Shown: piece after piece, positions 41,161 through 51,988 of the stretch
How the letters are laid out: every line of letters begins with the position of its first letter
How positions within the stretch are numbered: position 1 is the first letter of the stretch
Assembly: GCA_048772705.1 (NCBI GenBank)
Contig: JBLWGC010000126.1
Location: forward strand, 1 to 64,000
Direction: 5' to 3'
DNA: 64,000 nucleotides
Source of the DNA: Leidyana gryllorum EB-2025a
Lineage: Eukaryota > Apicomplexa
Notes under the pieces: model-generated
What the model was told of the DNA's origin: nothing
The model's input: the letters and a program-made list of their open reading frames with translations, nothing else
Databases searched by the model: none
Made by a program: the position numbers and the translations under genes

Positions 41161-41918
41161 TATTCATCACTATCATCGGGTCTGCAGCACGCGTACCCTA
41201 CCCCTATCACCATGAATAAACCCACTAAGCTGCCTCCCACAATGTACCCAATTGCCTCATTCGACAAACGCCGCCCACCCGAGGATACCGGTGCAGGTTG
41301 TACCATACGCACATTACTCAACTGTTGGGCCATTACACCTGAATCATCTTCACCCTCCTCGTCCTCCTCGTCATCCGATGCTGACGCTGGTTGAGCGTAC
41401 TGCGCCAACGACACTGGCTGTTTCCGAGCCTCCAGCATCTTTTCTTCCGACAGGAACTTCTGCACCAGCCCGATCTCCTGGTTCACCACAGCCCGGCACG
41501 CCAATTGCTCTTTTCTCACATATCGCTCAAAGCACGGCCGTGAATACCGCGTCTCGGGCACCATGGCAACCACTAAATACATCCCCAGTCACTGTGCCAC
41601 AAAGTCTCTCACCTTTGCCCTTCGCGTGACGCATCGCCTGCGGACATTCAGCCCCACATCCCGCATAACAATGCCTGATCGAATCATAAGTCAGATCACG
41701 CCTCACACTCACTTGAGGTCCGCTGGATACACCGGCAGATCCGAGCAAAGCACAATTCGTTCACCAGTGGCTTCGGCGGAGGCTTGCTTTGCAAGCGCTT
41801 CAGCGGCTGCACTGATGCCTCGTTCCGATGACTTGGTCCGTTTGAAAGGTCTCGAGAAGCCCGCACCAAGCTCCGCGAGCGACAACCAGATTAGCAGCAC
41901 AGTCCACCACCGCAACAT
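41160..41918 (-). CDS. Type I membrane protein with Cys-containing ectodomain
   Basis: Three exons (introns 41675-41712, 41573-41612) give 226 aa. The ATG at 41918 starts a signal peptide (MLRWWTVLLIWLSLAELGAG). The ectodomain has paired cysteines (HCYAGCGAECPQ, RPCFERYVRKEQLAC), then an acidic Asp/Glu stretch, then one transmembrane helix (IGYIVGGSLVGLFMVIGVGYACC) and a short acidic tail. Unknown family. It follows the CPW-WPC gene by 30 nt on the same strand. Confidence 0.75.
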
Positions 41919-41948
41919 GTGGCCAGTCGCATGCACCTAGTCACTTTC

Positions 41949-43457
41949 CTAACACGGGAAGTCCGTTTGACAAGCCCCTGCTATAAGCATCCACTCCTTC
42001 GCACTGTAGTCTTGGGGATCATAGCGTTCAGAGCATCCTTCAGGTAGAGTTCTGCTTTTAGAGACGCAAACAGTCCCCGATCGAACGTGTGTGCGTGGGC
42101 AACGGGATTTAGAGTAGTTCGGGCGACACCGGTTACTGGAGCACCCCCAGGGCGTCAGACACACCCTCTCCAGATTATATTTATCTGCTGATGATAGGTT
42201 TCGACTCTTCCAGTGTACCGGACACGGCCCCATATAATCCGGTGGAGCCATACATGTACCATCAACCTGATCATGAGGTTGGTTCAGATTTTTATCCAGC
42301 GTCTTGCAGAATCACCTGCTTTGTGAAGTTCTGTGGACATGAGCTGGACAGGTTGCGGTAACGCGAGCAATGAGTGCGGCATGGCCATCGGTAGCCTTGT
42401 TCAACGAGTGTTTGTTTCGCAGTCTGGGATGCGGGTCTGGGGATCTGTGCGCGGACGGCGTGGTTGGCAGAGGAGGCAAGTGACGTACATTGTGATCTGT
42501 GGTGAAGGACTGGAAAGGACACGATGATTGTACGTTCTTTTCAGCTGTCCCACCTGACACCGGCTGTCTGCGGTGAGGAAGTATCCAAGCGGACAGGCCT
42601 TGGATGAGTAGTGTATATCCTTGGGAGCGCATGGATTCTGAGCCTTGGCGGGCGCCACACATGAGAAGGTGGCTTCACACGCATTGCTCAGGAAGACCCG
42701 CTGAGGCGTGGACAGCTGTGGGGAGGATGTGACGCTTTTGTAGCCACTGATGCCTTCAGACTCACATTCTGACTGTAACGCAGCTCGGCGAGGCAGCTTC
42801 CCTCATATAGAGGGGTCGGATAGCACTCGGCGCCTCTGTAAAGGAAGTGAGTGCAGAGGGAGATTGGTTGTGGCTATCTTACAGTACCACCCAGTGGTCA
42901 GGACACCACTGTTCCTCAACATCGAAGGCTGTGCAATCGTAATTGGGATTCCGGGCATAGAGTGCCGCTACCGTGGGGCCTGAATTAGCCAGATTTCTCA
43001 GTATGTTCCGCCATGAGTAGCCTTTGTACTTTGATCGCCAGTAACGCCAGCCGCTTCCCCAAGTCTTCCCGTACCCTCTCCATCGTCTGATTCCCTCTTC
43101 TTCTTCCTCCAATCGTTTGAGATGATCTTCTCTTTCCTCGGGTTCGACTGACTCTTCTTTGAGTCCGAGATCTTCTCCGGCTTCAACGACTGGGGGGCCC
43201 AGCGTATCATCGGCCCGATCCTTTGCCTTCTGGTTCGCCCGACTGATGGTATCGCGGGCCAAGTCTTCAATCTTCAGGGGCAGTTTGTCATCTTCGAACG
43301 TGGCCAAGTTTGAACTGAGTCGGTGGGGCGTGATAGGCCGCTGTGTCACAATGACCTGAGGCCTGATTGGGTAATCAGCAATGTTGCCAAGGCTCGATAG
43401 CTGGCCTGCAGCGAGCCAAGGCCAAGACGGGGCCAGAAAGATGGGGATGGGGCGCAT
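41949..43457 (-). CDS. Secreted Cys-rich protein with CPW-WPC-like repeats
   Basis: Signal peptide from the ATG at 43457 (MRPIPIFLAPSWPWLAAG), then a charged region and several Cys modules. Typical units are CPDHWVV with CYPTPLYEGSC, and GTCMAPPDYMGPCPVHW with VCLTPWGC. The last module ends CQTDFPC before the stop at 41949. The spacing C-x-AP-x2-Y-x-GPC followed by WxC is that of the CPW-WPC domain, known from surface and secreted proteins of apicomplexans and related alveolates. At least three introns; the join near 42530-42610 is not resolved. Likely an extracellular or surface protein. Confidence 0.72.
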
Positions 43458-43565
43458 TGGGATCGATCGTCTATCTATCTGACTAACTATATCTGTCAGT
43501 CTCACAATCTCAATCTCTCTGCGCTACTAATACATCAATGTATCAATGTGTACCACAGTGAATTT

Positions 43566-44130
43566 TCAGACCAGCGGGGTCATGTCGTCTCCACCGGGCG
43601 TGAGTTCGGGGCTGAGGGAGGAGAAGGCATTCTTGGCTCCGTATTTCATACTTTTGATGGAATCGGCAGTGACAAGTTCTCCTTTGAGATCTACTCGCCC
43701 ACAGCCGGTATAATGGAGGTTGGCTGATCGCGTGAGTGGAGTCACACACAGCAAATCGTTTGATTTCTCACGGATTTGATACGTTAGACTCTCAATGTAC
43801 TCGCAGGAAGTGCACATAACTGATCCCACATTCTCAGGCGATACCCAGCCGCTGATTGAACGGTTGGATGTACAAAGCGGAGTCTGTACTCACACTCACC
43901 ATCCTACGATTGGATGGTTACAGGTGCAGTCAGCACAGAACACCATGTCGGTGATGAGCATTCCTCGCTTGGGGATATTGAGAAACTCAACAAGAGGCTA
44001 CTCTTACAGCAGTCTCATGAAAGTCATTGATGCAACCGACTGGGGCAGGACGACAACAGGTTCCACATATCTCTGGGGTGCAGTAGTAGGCTGTGACAGC
44101 AGGGAGAAGGAGGATTGGTGACCACCACAT
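43566..44130 (-). CDS. Secreted Cys-rich hypothetical protein
   Basis: Three exons. The ATG at 44130 gives a signal peptide (MWWSPILLLPAVTAYYC). Cysteines follow in CTPEICGTCCRPAPVGC, FCADCTCNHPIVGWCGW, MCTSCEYIES and YTGCGRVD. The first intron begins GTAAGAGTAG and the second GTGAGTGTG, both about 40-50 nt. The stop is at 43566. No known domain recognised; the pattern suggests a disulfide-bonded extracellular protein. Its start is 23 nt from that of the divergent MORN gene. Confidence 0.65.
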
Positions 44131-44138
44131 TTTGCGAG

Positions 44139-44144
44139 AAAAAA
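44139..44144 (-). promoter_or_regulatory. T6 run upstream of Cys-rich secreted gene
   Basis: Minus strand CAC-TTTTTT-CTCG, 8 nt before the ATG at 44130. A weaker version of the T-run element. Confidence 0.25.
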
Positions 44145-44153
44145 GTGGGTAGA

Positions 44154-47100
44154 ATGTACCGACCACCCACCAAACGACACCGCTCTTCAGAAAGTGGTAA
44201 AGTACCAATGGGGCTGAGAACCGTACTGTCAAGCAGTCCCTCATTGCACTGTCTATCGTCTTATGTGACATCAAGTGATGTAGCACAACTCGGATTGACC
44301 TGCCGAAGTTTCCGCTCTCTCGTCGCTCGAGACTGGGCCGGCAACATCAAGATGGGTGGTGTCGCGATCGACAGATATTCCGGCCATACACATATAAAAC
44401 TGCCGCTGATCTACTGCGGCCTCGAGGAACGTCGCAGTGTCTATTATTGGACACCCAGCCATGTCTGCTTACGCGACCGACGTAACGGCTATTCACTCCT
44501 CCACCTCGAACTAAACGGTACCTCCTTCAACCGAATGAGTATCCAAAAGCAGCTCCAACTATTATGGAGCTGCAATTTCGTTCAAACACTCAATGTCGAT
44601 TCAACCTTCTTCAATTGCGACTGCCCTATCTGCGAATCCATCAACAATCCCAACGCTCTCTCTACTCTCGGACTCGCACCTGCCACCTCCCGATCTTTGG
44701 TTGGTGAGCCGTGTATCGCTAGAGTCGAGACCACTGGAGGCGGTGCTCCTCCCTCGACCTCCACTACTTCACAACAACACGGCACTGACACTGAAGCTCC
44801 CGCGGTATTCGCCTCTCTCTGGGTCGCTTCCGCAGGCAGCGAGAGCTCCCCCAGCTCGCCATCCAGTGCGAGTCCAGCCTCAACTGGCGGCCTTCCTCCC
44901 AGTCCGATCGTGGCCACTGTCGATGACTCCTCCCCTATCACTATCCCCAACCCCAATGTACAGACCGTTGTGTGCCCTCCCAAGATCAAAGTCCCCCTCC
45001 CAATTATTACTGGCTCTATGCCGCTCGCTGTCAGAAAAGAAATAGCTATTCTCCATGCATTTGAACGCCTTACCGTCGTATTTCAAATCGCCTATCGTAA
45101 CCGCGCAACACTCACTTCCTTCCGCATTGAAGGTCCGGCTTCCAATTTGTCAACAGCTCTCATGCGCGATGATGATCTGCCAAAGTTACCCTTCCCCCTC
45201 AAACCCAAAGCTCCACTTCCTCAAGGTGCAAACCCCAAGAATCACTCCAAGGCTCCTCCCCTCTTCTGCAAACTGGCCACTGCGTCATTCGGAGCTACTG
45301 TTGATTGCCGCTATATTGTCCCCTTTTTGGATTACAGCGACTTTGAGTGCCTCTCAACTGTCACTGTCGGTCGACTCACTGCCGAATACACCCACTCCAC
45401 TCCTCAATTCGGGGAAAAGGCCACTGTTGTCTTTGCGCCCCAACATATCTTCAACCAAATGTCTTTCCCTGCGGCACCGCATCTTCCGGCTATCTATAAC
45501 GGAGCCATTGATGAGGTGAGCAGATGCGATCGCTCAGTCTACAGTCGGACACACACGTGTGTATCTGCAGAATCTACGTTTCCAAGGTCGCGGAATTTTT
45601 GTATGTGATGAGTACACATATGAGGGAGAGTTCCGTGACGGTGTCAACAACGGATTCGGTCACATGAAGTCGTCAGCAGGTGAAATGTGAGATCTTCCAA
45701 CCCTCTCCCTCTTTTATAACACCTTTGATAGGTACACTGGAGAGTGGAAACATGGACAACGTAACGGCAAGGGTCGCGTAGTTCAGTTGTCGGGTGATAG
45801 TTTGGCCGGCAACTGGGTTCACGATAGTTTGGGAGGTCTCGGCACGCTGGAAACATCGGAAGGTTTCTCGTATGTGGGTAATTGGTTGAACTCCAGATTT
45901 GAAGGTTGGGGATCTATTTGGTACAAGAATCGGCTGATGTGTTATGGACGTTTCAGCCGTGGATTCCTCTGCGGGTGGTCCCGAACGGTACGGCTGGTCG
46001 TTCAGAAGGAGGTCGGTCTAAGCTGGGAGGAGGGGGAGCACGACGAGTCTGGGCGAGTATCACGGTGTTTCCAGATCACCCTGAATATCCCTATGAGGAA
46101 TCCGCGGACTGGCCACCTCGGTCGTAGTTTGATCAAGTTGTTGCCGCTAAATGGCATCGAAGAGCAGCGAGAAATGCTGAGAAGTATGAATCTGGACAGT
46201 CTCAAATCGCCATCTCATCTAAGATCTGAGACGAAAGTGCAACCGACATTGGCTGAACCACCTTTACTGAAGACTTTTGTCCACGACTTTCCGGATGAAG
46301 ACTCTCTCTTCGGAGAAGATGATGTCAATGATCCGGTGCCAACAAATTCGGCACCTGTGGCTTCCACTGAGCTGTGTATGTCGCCCGCGGCTCGCCGAAC
46401 TGTGCTTCGTCCCTTCGTGACTCCCATGTCGCACAGAGCGGATGCTCCTTCGATGCCCCTTCGTCTAATGTCTCTGAGTTCGTCTCTGGAAGCGCAGGAC
46501 TCCCCCCTCGCGACCCCGAATGGTCCCAGTGTTGCCGCGAGTCAGCCAGATGTGGTTGGGAGCCCTTCTCCCACAACGTTACCCGTGAGAGCGTTCTCTG
46601 AACGGTGCTGGACGAGTTCGGCTCCCCGGCATCTATCGGTGGAGGTGGCCTCCCCTGCGAACAGAGCTGAAACTGGGCTGCGATCGCGGATGGCTCACAG
46701 AACTTTGGCTCTATCGCAACGAGCGGCTGCGCGATTGGCGGCCTTCAGCCAGCATTTGGGTCAACAAAGTCCGGCTCAAAGTGCGCGGCCCGCGAGCAGC
46801 CGGTATCTGTCGCCTTCACCAGAAGGATTCCGAATGTCTCCCGGGGCGTCTCCACCGATGCCGCATCGACGGAGGATAAATTTGCCGTCTGACTCGGTGG
46901 AGAGTCCTCAGCCTCAGCCCCAGCCGCATCCCGACCGGTCGGCTCCGGAGCGGGTGGAGGTTGAGGGCGGTGCCCCTCATCAGAGTGAACAGCTGTCAAC
47001 GCACATCACATCGCCTCCAACGGGCCAGGAGTCCACCGGGAGTCCCCCTGAGTTACCGCCGCTTCCGTTGGAGGAGATGGCCGCAGCAGGCGAGGAGACA

Positions 47101-47532
47101 GGGGAGGGAGGCCGGACTCCACTGGGTCTCCCGGAGGTGGACGTGGACAGTATGGACGCTCCCGAGGACGAAGACGATCCCCGTCCGGCGGTGGAAGGGT
47201 TCTCGCGATCTCGGCCTGCTTTGCTGCAGGTGATGGAGACGGTGGCATTGATAGAGAAGTTTGGGAAAGGGCGGCAAGAAGAGATCTGGAAGTTCTTTTA
47301 CGAATGGGATCGCGCTTACTTTAAGCACGTTCACTGTGAATGGCTCAAGCCGATGGGTGAGAGCGTCGGAAGTGTTGCTACTCGGCGAATTACATCTCCA
47401 TTGCACGTCCCTGGGCCGGATGAAGTGCCTAATTGGCTGCGAGTGAAGATCTGGCAGTACTACAAGTATCATAGGATCGATAAGATGGACAGAAGCGCCC
47501 GCGAGGCTGCGATAGCGGAGTTTGAGATTTGA
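44154..47532 (+). CDS. F-box-like / MORN-repeat protein
   Basis: Three exons (introns 45516-45570, 45687-45731) give 1092 aa. The N-terminus has an F-box-like segment (LSSYVTSSDVAQLGLTCRSF). Residues about 470-590 contain MORN repeats with the YxGxW pattern (YEGEFRDGVNNGFG, YTGEWKHGQRNGKGRV, YVGNWLNSRFEGWG). A long Ser/Pro/Glu-rich region follows, then a helical C-terminus (LLQVMETVALIEKFGKGRQE, IWKFFYEWDRAYFKHV). MORN repeats bind lipid or mediate assembly of cortical and basal structures in alveolates. The F-box assignment is tentative, and SCF membership is inference. Confidence 0.8.
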
Positions 47533-47631
47533 ATTGTACCGATCGATCGATGGCTTTGAATGTAAAAGCCGTTTTCGCTCTATTTTTGTTTGTTGACTTC
47601 AGTGTTTTCATTCACATGGCATACTTCAAAA

Positions 47632-48704
47632 TCAAAGACTGCTTCTTCGTCTCCATTGCATAGACGTATCTGCGACTGGTGGTGCTGCCGTTGGGGCGGA
47701 ATTGCGTTTTCCTCCCATCGAAGCAGCTTTTGAGGTGTCTGTGCCCAAAAGCGGCTGCTGCTGTTCTGGGGACGATTTGTTATCTCCGAGATCGCTAATG
47801 GTGTTGAGAGTGGGGGTGAGCTGGCGGTAGAAAGCGTGAAGGGTGGACAATTTGCTGATGATGCTGGAGAGAGAGTGTTGGCCTTCAGCATCTCGCAGAG
47901 CGTTCGCGAAGCAATCGTTGGTAATTCTGGGGAGTACCAGACTCTGTGGATTGGTGGTGGCCGGCTGACAAATCAGAAACTCACCCCGTACAACATATTT
48001 AAGGGTTGATTGGCTATCCGTTGTAAGAAGAAAGTGGGTCTGTCGGTGCGTTGAGTTTCAGCTTTGATGAATGTCTGTTGTGTGAGTGTTGCTCTATCGA
48101 ATCTGATGCGTTGGGCTGTGTAGATGACGCTGGTGATTCTGTTCTCATCCAGTTTCTTGGTGGCGAGGGTCTGGATGAGAGGGGTGAGTTCGGTGACGTG
48201 CATTCTCCAGCCGGCCCAATATATCTCCCACAACATCCAAAGATTGATGGCTTCTTCATCGTCTTGGCGGTTGTGGACGAAAGAGCAGTGGTTGCGAGGA
48301 CAGCCGACTTCTCCCCTCTCACAGGCCTTTGTGCGATAGAGGAGTGGGTGGAACATTTTCTCAAAGATGGTGTGTGATAAGCAACAATAGGGGTTGGGGC
48401 ACTGCAGGCCCTGGGGGCAGTCGGCCGGAAGATAGAAGACGGCGAAGCAATCGCGTCGCATCAACTTGGGTCGTTCGAAACATTTGGTGTGTGGTTCCAC
48501 TGTCGCTCGGACACTTCCGGTGACGGGGAAGTCGGAAAGGTCGGGTAGGGGGTGCAGCTTGCCTACTAACTCTGTGGGTAATTGCTGGTTGGAACCTCCC
48601 GTTCTCCAACCAGCGTTATACTCTGAAAGCCAATATGGACACAGTTCGGAGATCTCCCTCGGATGGAATAGGGCCCAGCCCAGATTGCTTGAAGACGACT
48701 GCAT
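47632..48704 (-). CDS. CCCH-type zinc finger protein
   Basis: Two exons (intron 47944-47984), 343 aa. Two Cys/His clusters lie around residues 80-150: CFAVFYLPADCPQGLQC with CCLSH, then FHPLLYRTKACERGEVGCPR with HCSFVH. The phrase FHPxxYRTxxC is characteristic of tandem CCCH proteins that bind RNA. The rest is helical, with a Gln/Ser-rich C-terminus. Probably an RNA regulator. About 100 nt from the convergent MORN gene. Confidence 0.8.
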
Positions 48705-48851
48705 TTCTCGCTACACTTGGAGAAATATAATGCCGGTCACATGCATTACACAAATCACGCAATTTGCCTCCCGGCTTACAGCGACCAGTTGAGACGGGGG
48801 AAGATTTTTCAATTTCAATTGAGAGGCGATTCGTTGTCAATTAAGGGGGGG

Positions 48852-51800
48852 TCAACGTCGGAGCACAGGCATGTCATCATCGTCCTGATCATTATCGCTA
48901 TCGCCTACGTCTCCGTAGAACCACATTCCCAGACGTTTGGCTTTGGCGTCCTTCTCTGCCTCCTCAAACTTGCCGTTAGTCTCTCTCGGTAACACAGAGT
49001 TTGCCATCCGGTTGATCTTTGCTAAGCCGAGACCCAACAGCTTTTCATTCAGCGACTTCTTGTCCTGTGCATCCACAATCACAACGCCGGGTATGGTGCC
49101 TGGACGCTTGACGAGTTGAGTGATCCGGTACACCTGATGGCCCATTTCATCGAGCGCCTCGGCCGCTTGTCGTTCAAAATCACCCAGAGTCTTGACGGCC
49201 AATAGGTGTACATTCACAGCTTGCGGTGGTCTGACCACAACATTCAGTTCAGGAGGCATTCTCAATAATCTGTCGAGACTCAGCTTCTCTTCGTTACCGT
49301 AATCCAAATATAAAACTTGAACAGAGAGATTGTTTGCGGCCACAGACTTCACTCTCGCCCGGTACCACGTGTCGTCCTGCGAGAATCGGGCCAGAACAAT
49401 GTCTCCGACCTTAGGAGGTCTCTGTACAGTGAATCGGTCTTGGAAGGACTCCTCATTGGCGTCTCCGTGTTTATCGCACATCTCCTTTACCTTCAAAAGT
49501 TCGGTCTCATTCTCATTCTGCACAAAGAATGAGTGGACACCGACCACGTGGCTGATGACCAGTGGCTCAGTCTCGATCCATCCAATGTTGCTCGTGTCTT
49601 CGGCTGCCGCCCCCATAGCCGTCTTGCTATCAGCAGCACCCCAACCAGTCTTCGTCATCAAACCGCTCGGAGTACTGTTCGCGGTGCTCGGAGACGACTG
49701 AGCGCCCAGAGACGCCCCGCCACCCGTCACCGGATTGTTCAACTCGTACGCTGTCACCAACTCCGGGAGAGCCCACATACCCACCCGTTCTCGGACGGCC
49801 TGAGCCTCGGCGTCCAGGAGATCTTCGGCGATCGGACACATCCGAAGCCCCACAGCTTCGGTTCGGGCGCAGCCGTTGACGAGAACGCGGGCATTAATGC
49901 TCTCTTTGGCCGACATTGTGTGCAGAGGATACATTATGCCAATGTAAGCCCCCCCTCTGTCACACGCCTGAATTTTTATGTTGAAACTCCGATGCATCAG
50001 ATGGTACCGCGCCCACTCGATGGCTTCCAGGGCATACGGCCCGGCCTCTGTCACTTGACCGTTCACGGGATTCACGCGACCCGCCTGAGGGGCTCGCATA
50101 CCGCTCAGAACAAACGTCATCCGCGCGTGTTCCGAAGGGATTGTGATTGCAAACCGAGCAGCATTGAACACGTGATCCACCACACACTTCAGTTTATCGT
50201 GTCGTCGGAACGACTGCTCCAAAGCCCGAGCCTTGTTGACATTCTCGGGTCCCACGAGATCGTTGAACCGATGTTTCGGGATCTCCCCGCCGACTTTGTG
50301 CACACCGATCTTCTCGTTCTTTGCCGTCTCCTCTGCTTCCAGAAGCTGATCGTAAATCTTAGATCGATCTTCGTCAGCTCTGTGTCGAATTGTCTTTGCG
50401 TACCCTCTTCGTACCAGTTCCAGATTCACCGGGACCGGAGGTGTGCCAGTATAGATCGTCACATAGTGCAACCGGCCCAAGTTGTCACTGGCTGGCGGCG
50501 GCTCAGCTCCCGTGGCAGAAGGCGTGGGTTGGCGGATATAGTCAACGACCACTCTGAATTTCTTGCCCGCCAGCATATCTCGAACGAGCTCAAACGCCTC
50601 GTGAGCATAAGGTTCGGCCTCACGCACACGTGTGCGGGGTCGAGGACATCTGATCGAAGACAGATAGATACGAGTCTCATGCATCATCACCTCCGTCATT
50701 GGAGGGTTGTTTTGAGTACTCAATTTATTCAGAGGCACCACCGTCAAATTGTCCGCAGAGTGCAACTCTAACAGTCGAGCGGGATACGATGCGTCCCCTC
50801 CGAGACCAGTCTCTGTTGGGGAAGGGGCAGACACTTCCTCCGGAGCCGACTGGCGAGTAAGAAAGATTAGTTGAGTTGATGATCTCAAAACACAATGTCG
50901 ACGCTTACCTTCCAGACACCCTTGCGAGCGAGCTGTGCTTTCCGGGTTGCGCCCCGGAGGTCCTGTTGGTTGGGACAGTAGCGGGCGGAGTTCTCGTGGA
51001 TGCGGGCGAGACCCTCCTCGAGCAACAAAATCCCGATCGCACCTCTCGGGTGGAAAGGAGTGACATAGAGTGAGCCATAAGAGTCGTGGCCATCAACACG
51101 GAAAGGTATTGAGCGTCCGAGAAGTCGTAATTCTGTGAATTGTAACGATTGACGGCTCAGCACTTCTCCATTGGTCTCTCCCTTGGGATTGGGAGCTATC
51201 AGACCCGTGATGGAGGCTTGAGCATTCACGCACTCAGAAACAAAAAAGAGCTTCAGACTCGCACCGTCCCTCACGTGTTCCACAATGGCCTCCAATTGCT
51301 TTCCCTTATGCTTCTCAGCGAAAGCCTTTGTGTAGTTTACTGACAGGCGACGAGTAGACAGTCATAGAGTCCACACACACACACTTTGACTCACCATCTC
51401 CGGCAGTCCATTTGATCTGACGGATGGGGGGTAACTGCGTACCCCACATCCCTTTATGCTCCTCCTGAGCTGTCTTTTGGAGCAGCTGCAATTCTGCGGG
51501 ACGAGTGGTGGTTTTAGATGGGGGATCGGGGGGGGGGGGCTTACTATCAAGGTTGGGTGCCTGCACGGGTGCCGCTGTGGCGACCCTGGCGTAGCCCTCT
51601 GCGACGAGGAGGGCCGCTATGTCTTGACCATCGTGACCAATGGTGACGTAGGTACGGAAGTTGTGGGTGGCGACGTCCTCGTAGACGATCGACTGGCCGA
51701 TAAGGCGTTTCCTCACGAGTTCTCGGGCCTCAAAACCACAGGGTTCATCGAGAGCCTCCGCAGTTGTGGATTTGAATGCGACTCGAGGAGCGTTTATTCC

Positions 51801-51917
51801 AGCCAGATAGACGCGGAGAGTGGCGGGAGGAGCAGTCTTGTCAGTGCCAGATCGCACAAAGAGGTCGAGTGTATCTCCAGACAGTACATGTTTGACAACT
51901 GCCTGAATTGGAGGCAT
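48852..51917 (-). CDS. SND1: Tudor staphylococcal nuclease (Tudor-SN, SND1)
   Basis: Three exons (introns 51340-51394, 50850-50908) give 983 aa, slightly longer than animal SND1. Four N-terminal SN-like domains are visible (AVVKHVLSGDTLDLFVRSG; IVEHVRDGASLKLFFVSEC; LELHSADNLTVVPL; VVDHVFNAARFAITIPSEH). A Tudor domain follows (PKVGDIVLARFSQDDTWYRA, QVLYLDYGNEEKLSLDRLL) and then a partial fifth SN domain. The protein ends in a short acidic tail. Tudor-SN acts in RNA metabolism and stress granules and binds methylarginine through the Tudor cage. The nearest same-strand gene upstream is ASCC1. Confidence 0.93.
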
Positions 51918-51988
51918 CTTTAGGCTGGCGCTGGCAATGCAAGGGAGAAAGCAGTGTTGTTGTTCTTTTTCTGAGAAGAAGAAAAAGC

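Noticed and set aside
49533-50771. Long plus-strand open frame (412 codons)
   Set aside because: It lies entirely antisense to Tudor-SN, which has a strong family match and consistent splicing. The frame is Arg/His/Ser-rich shadow sequence.
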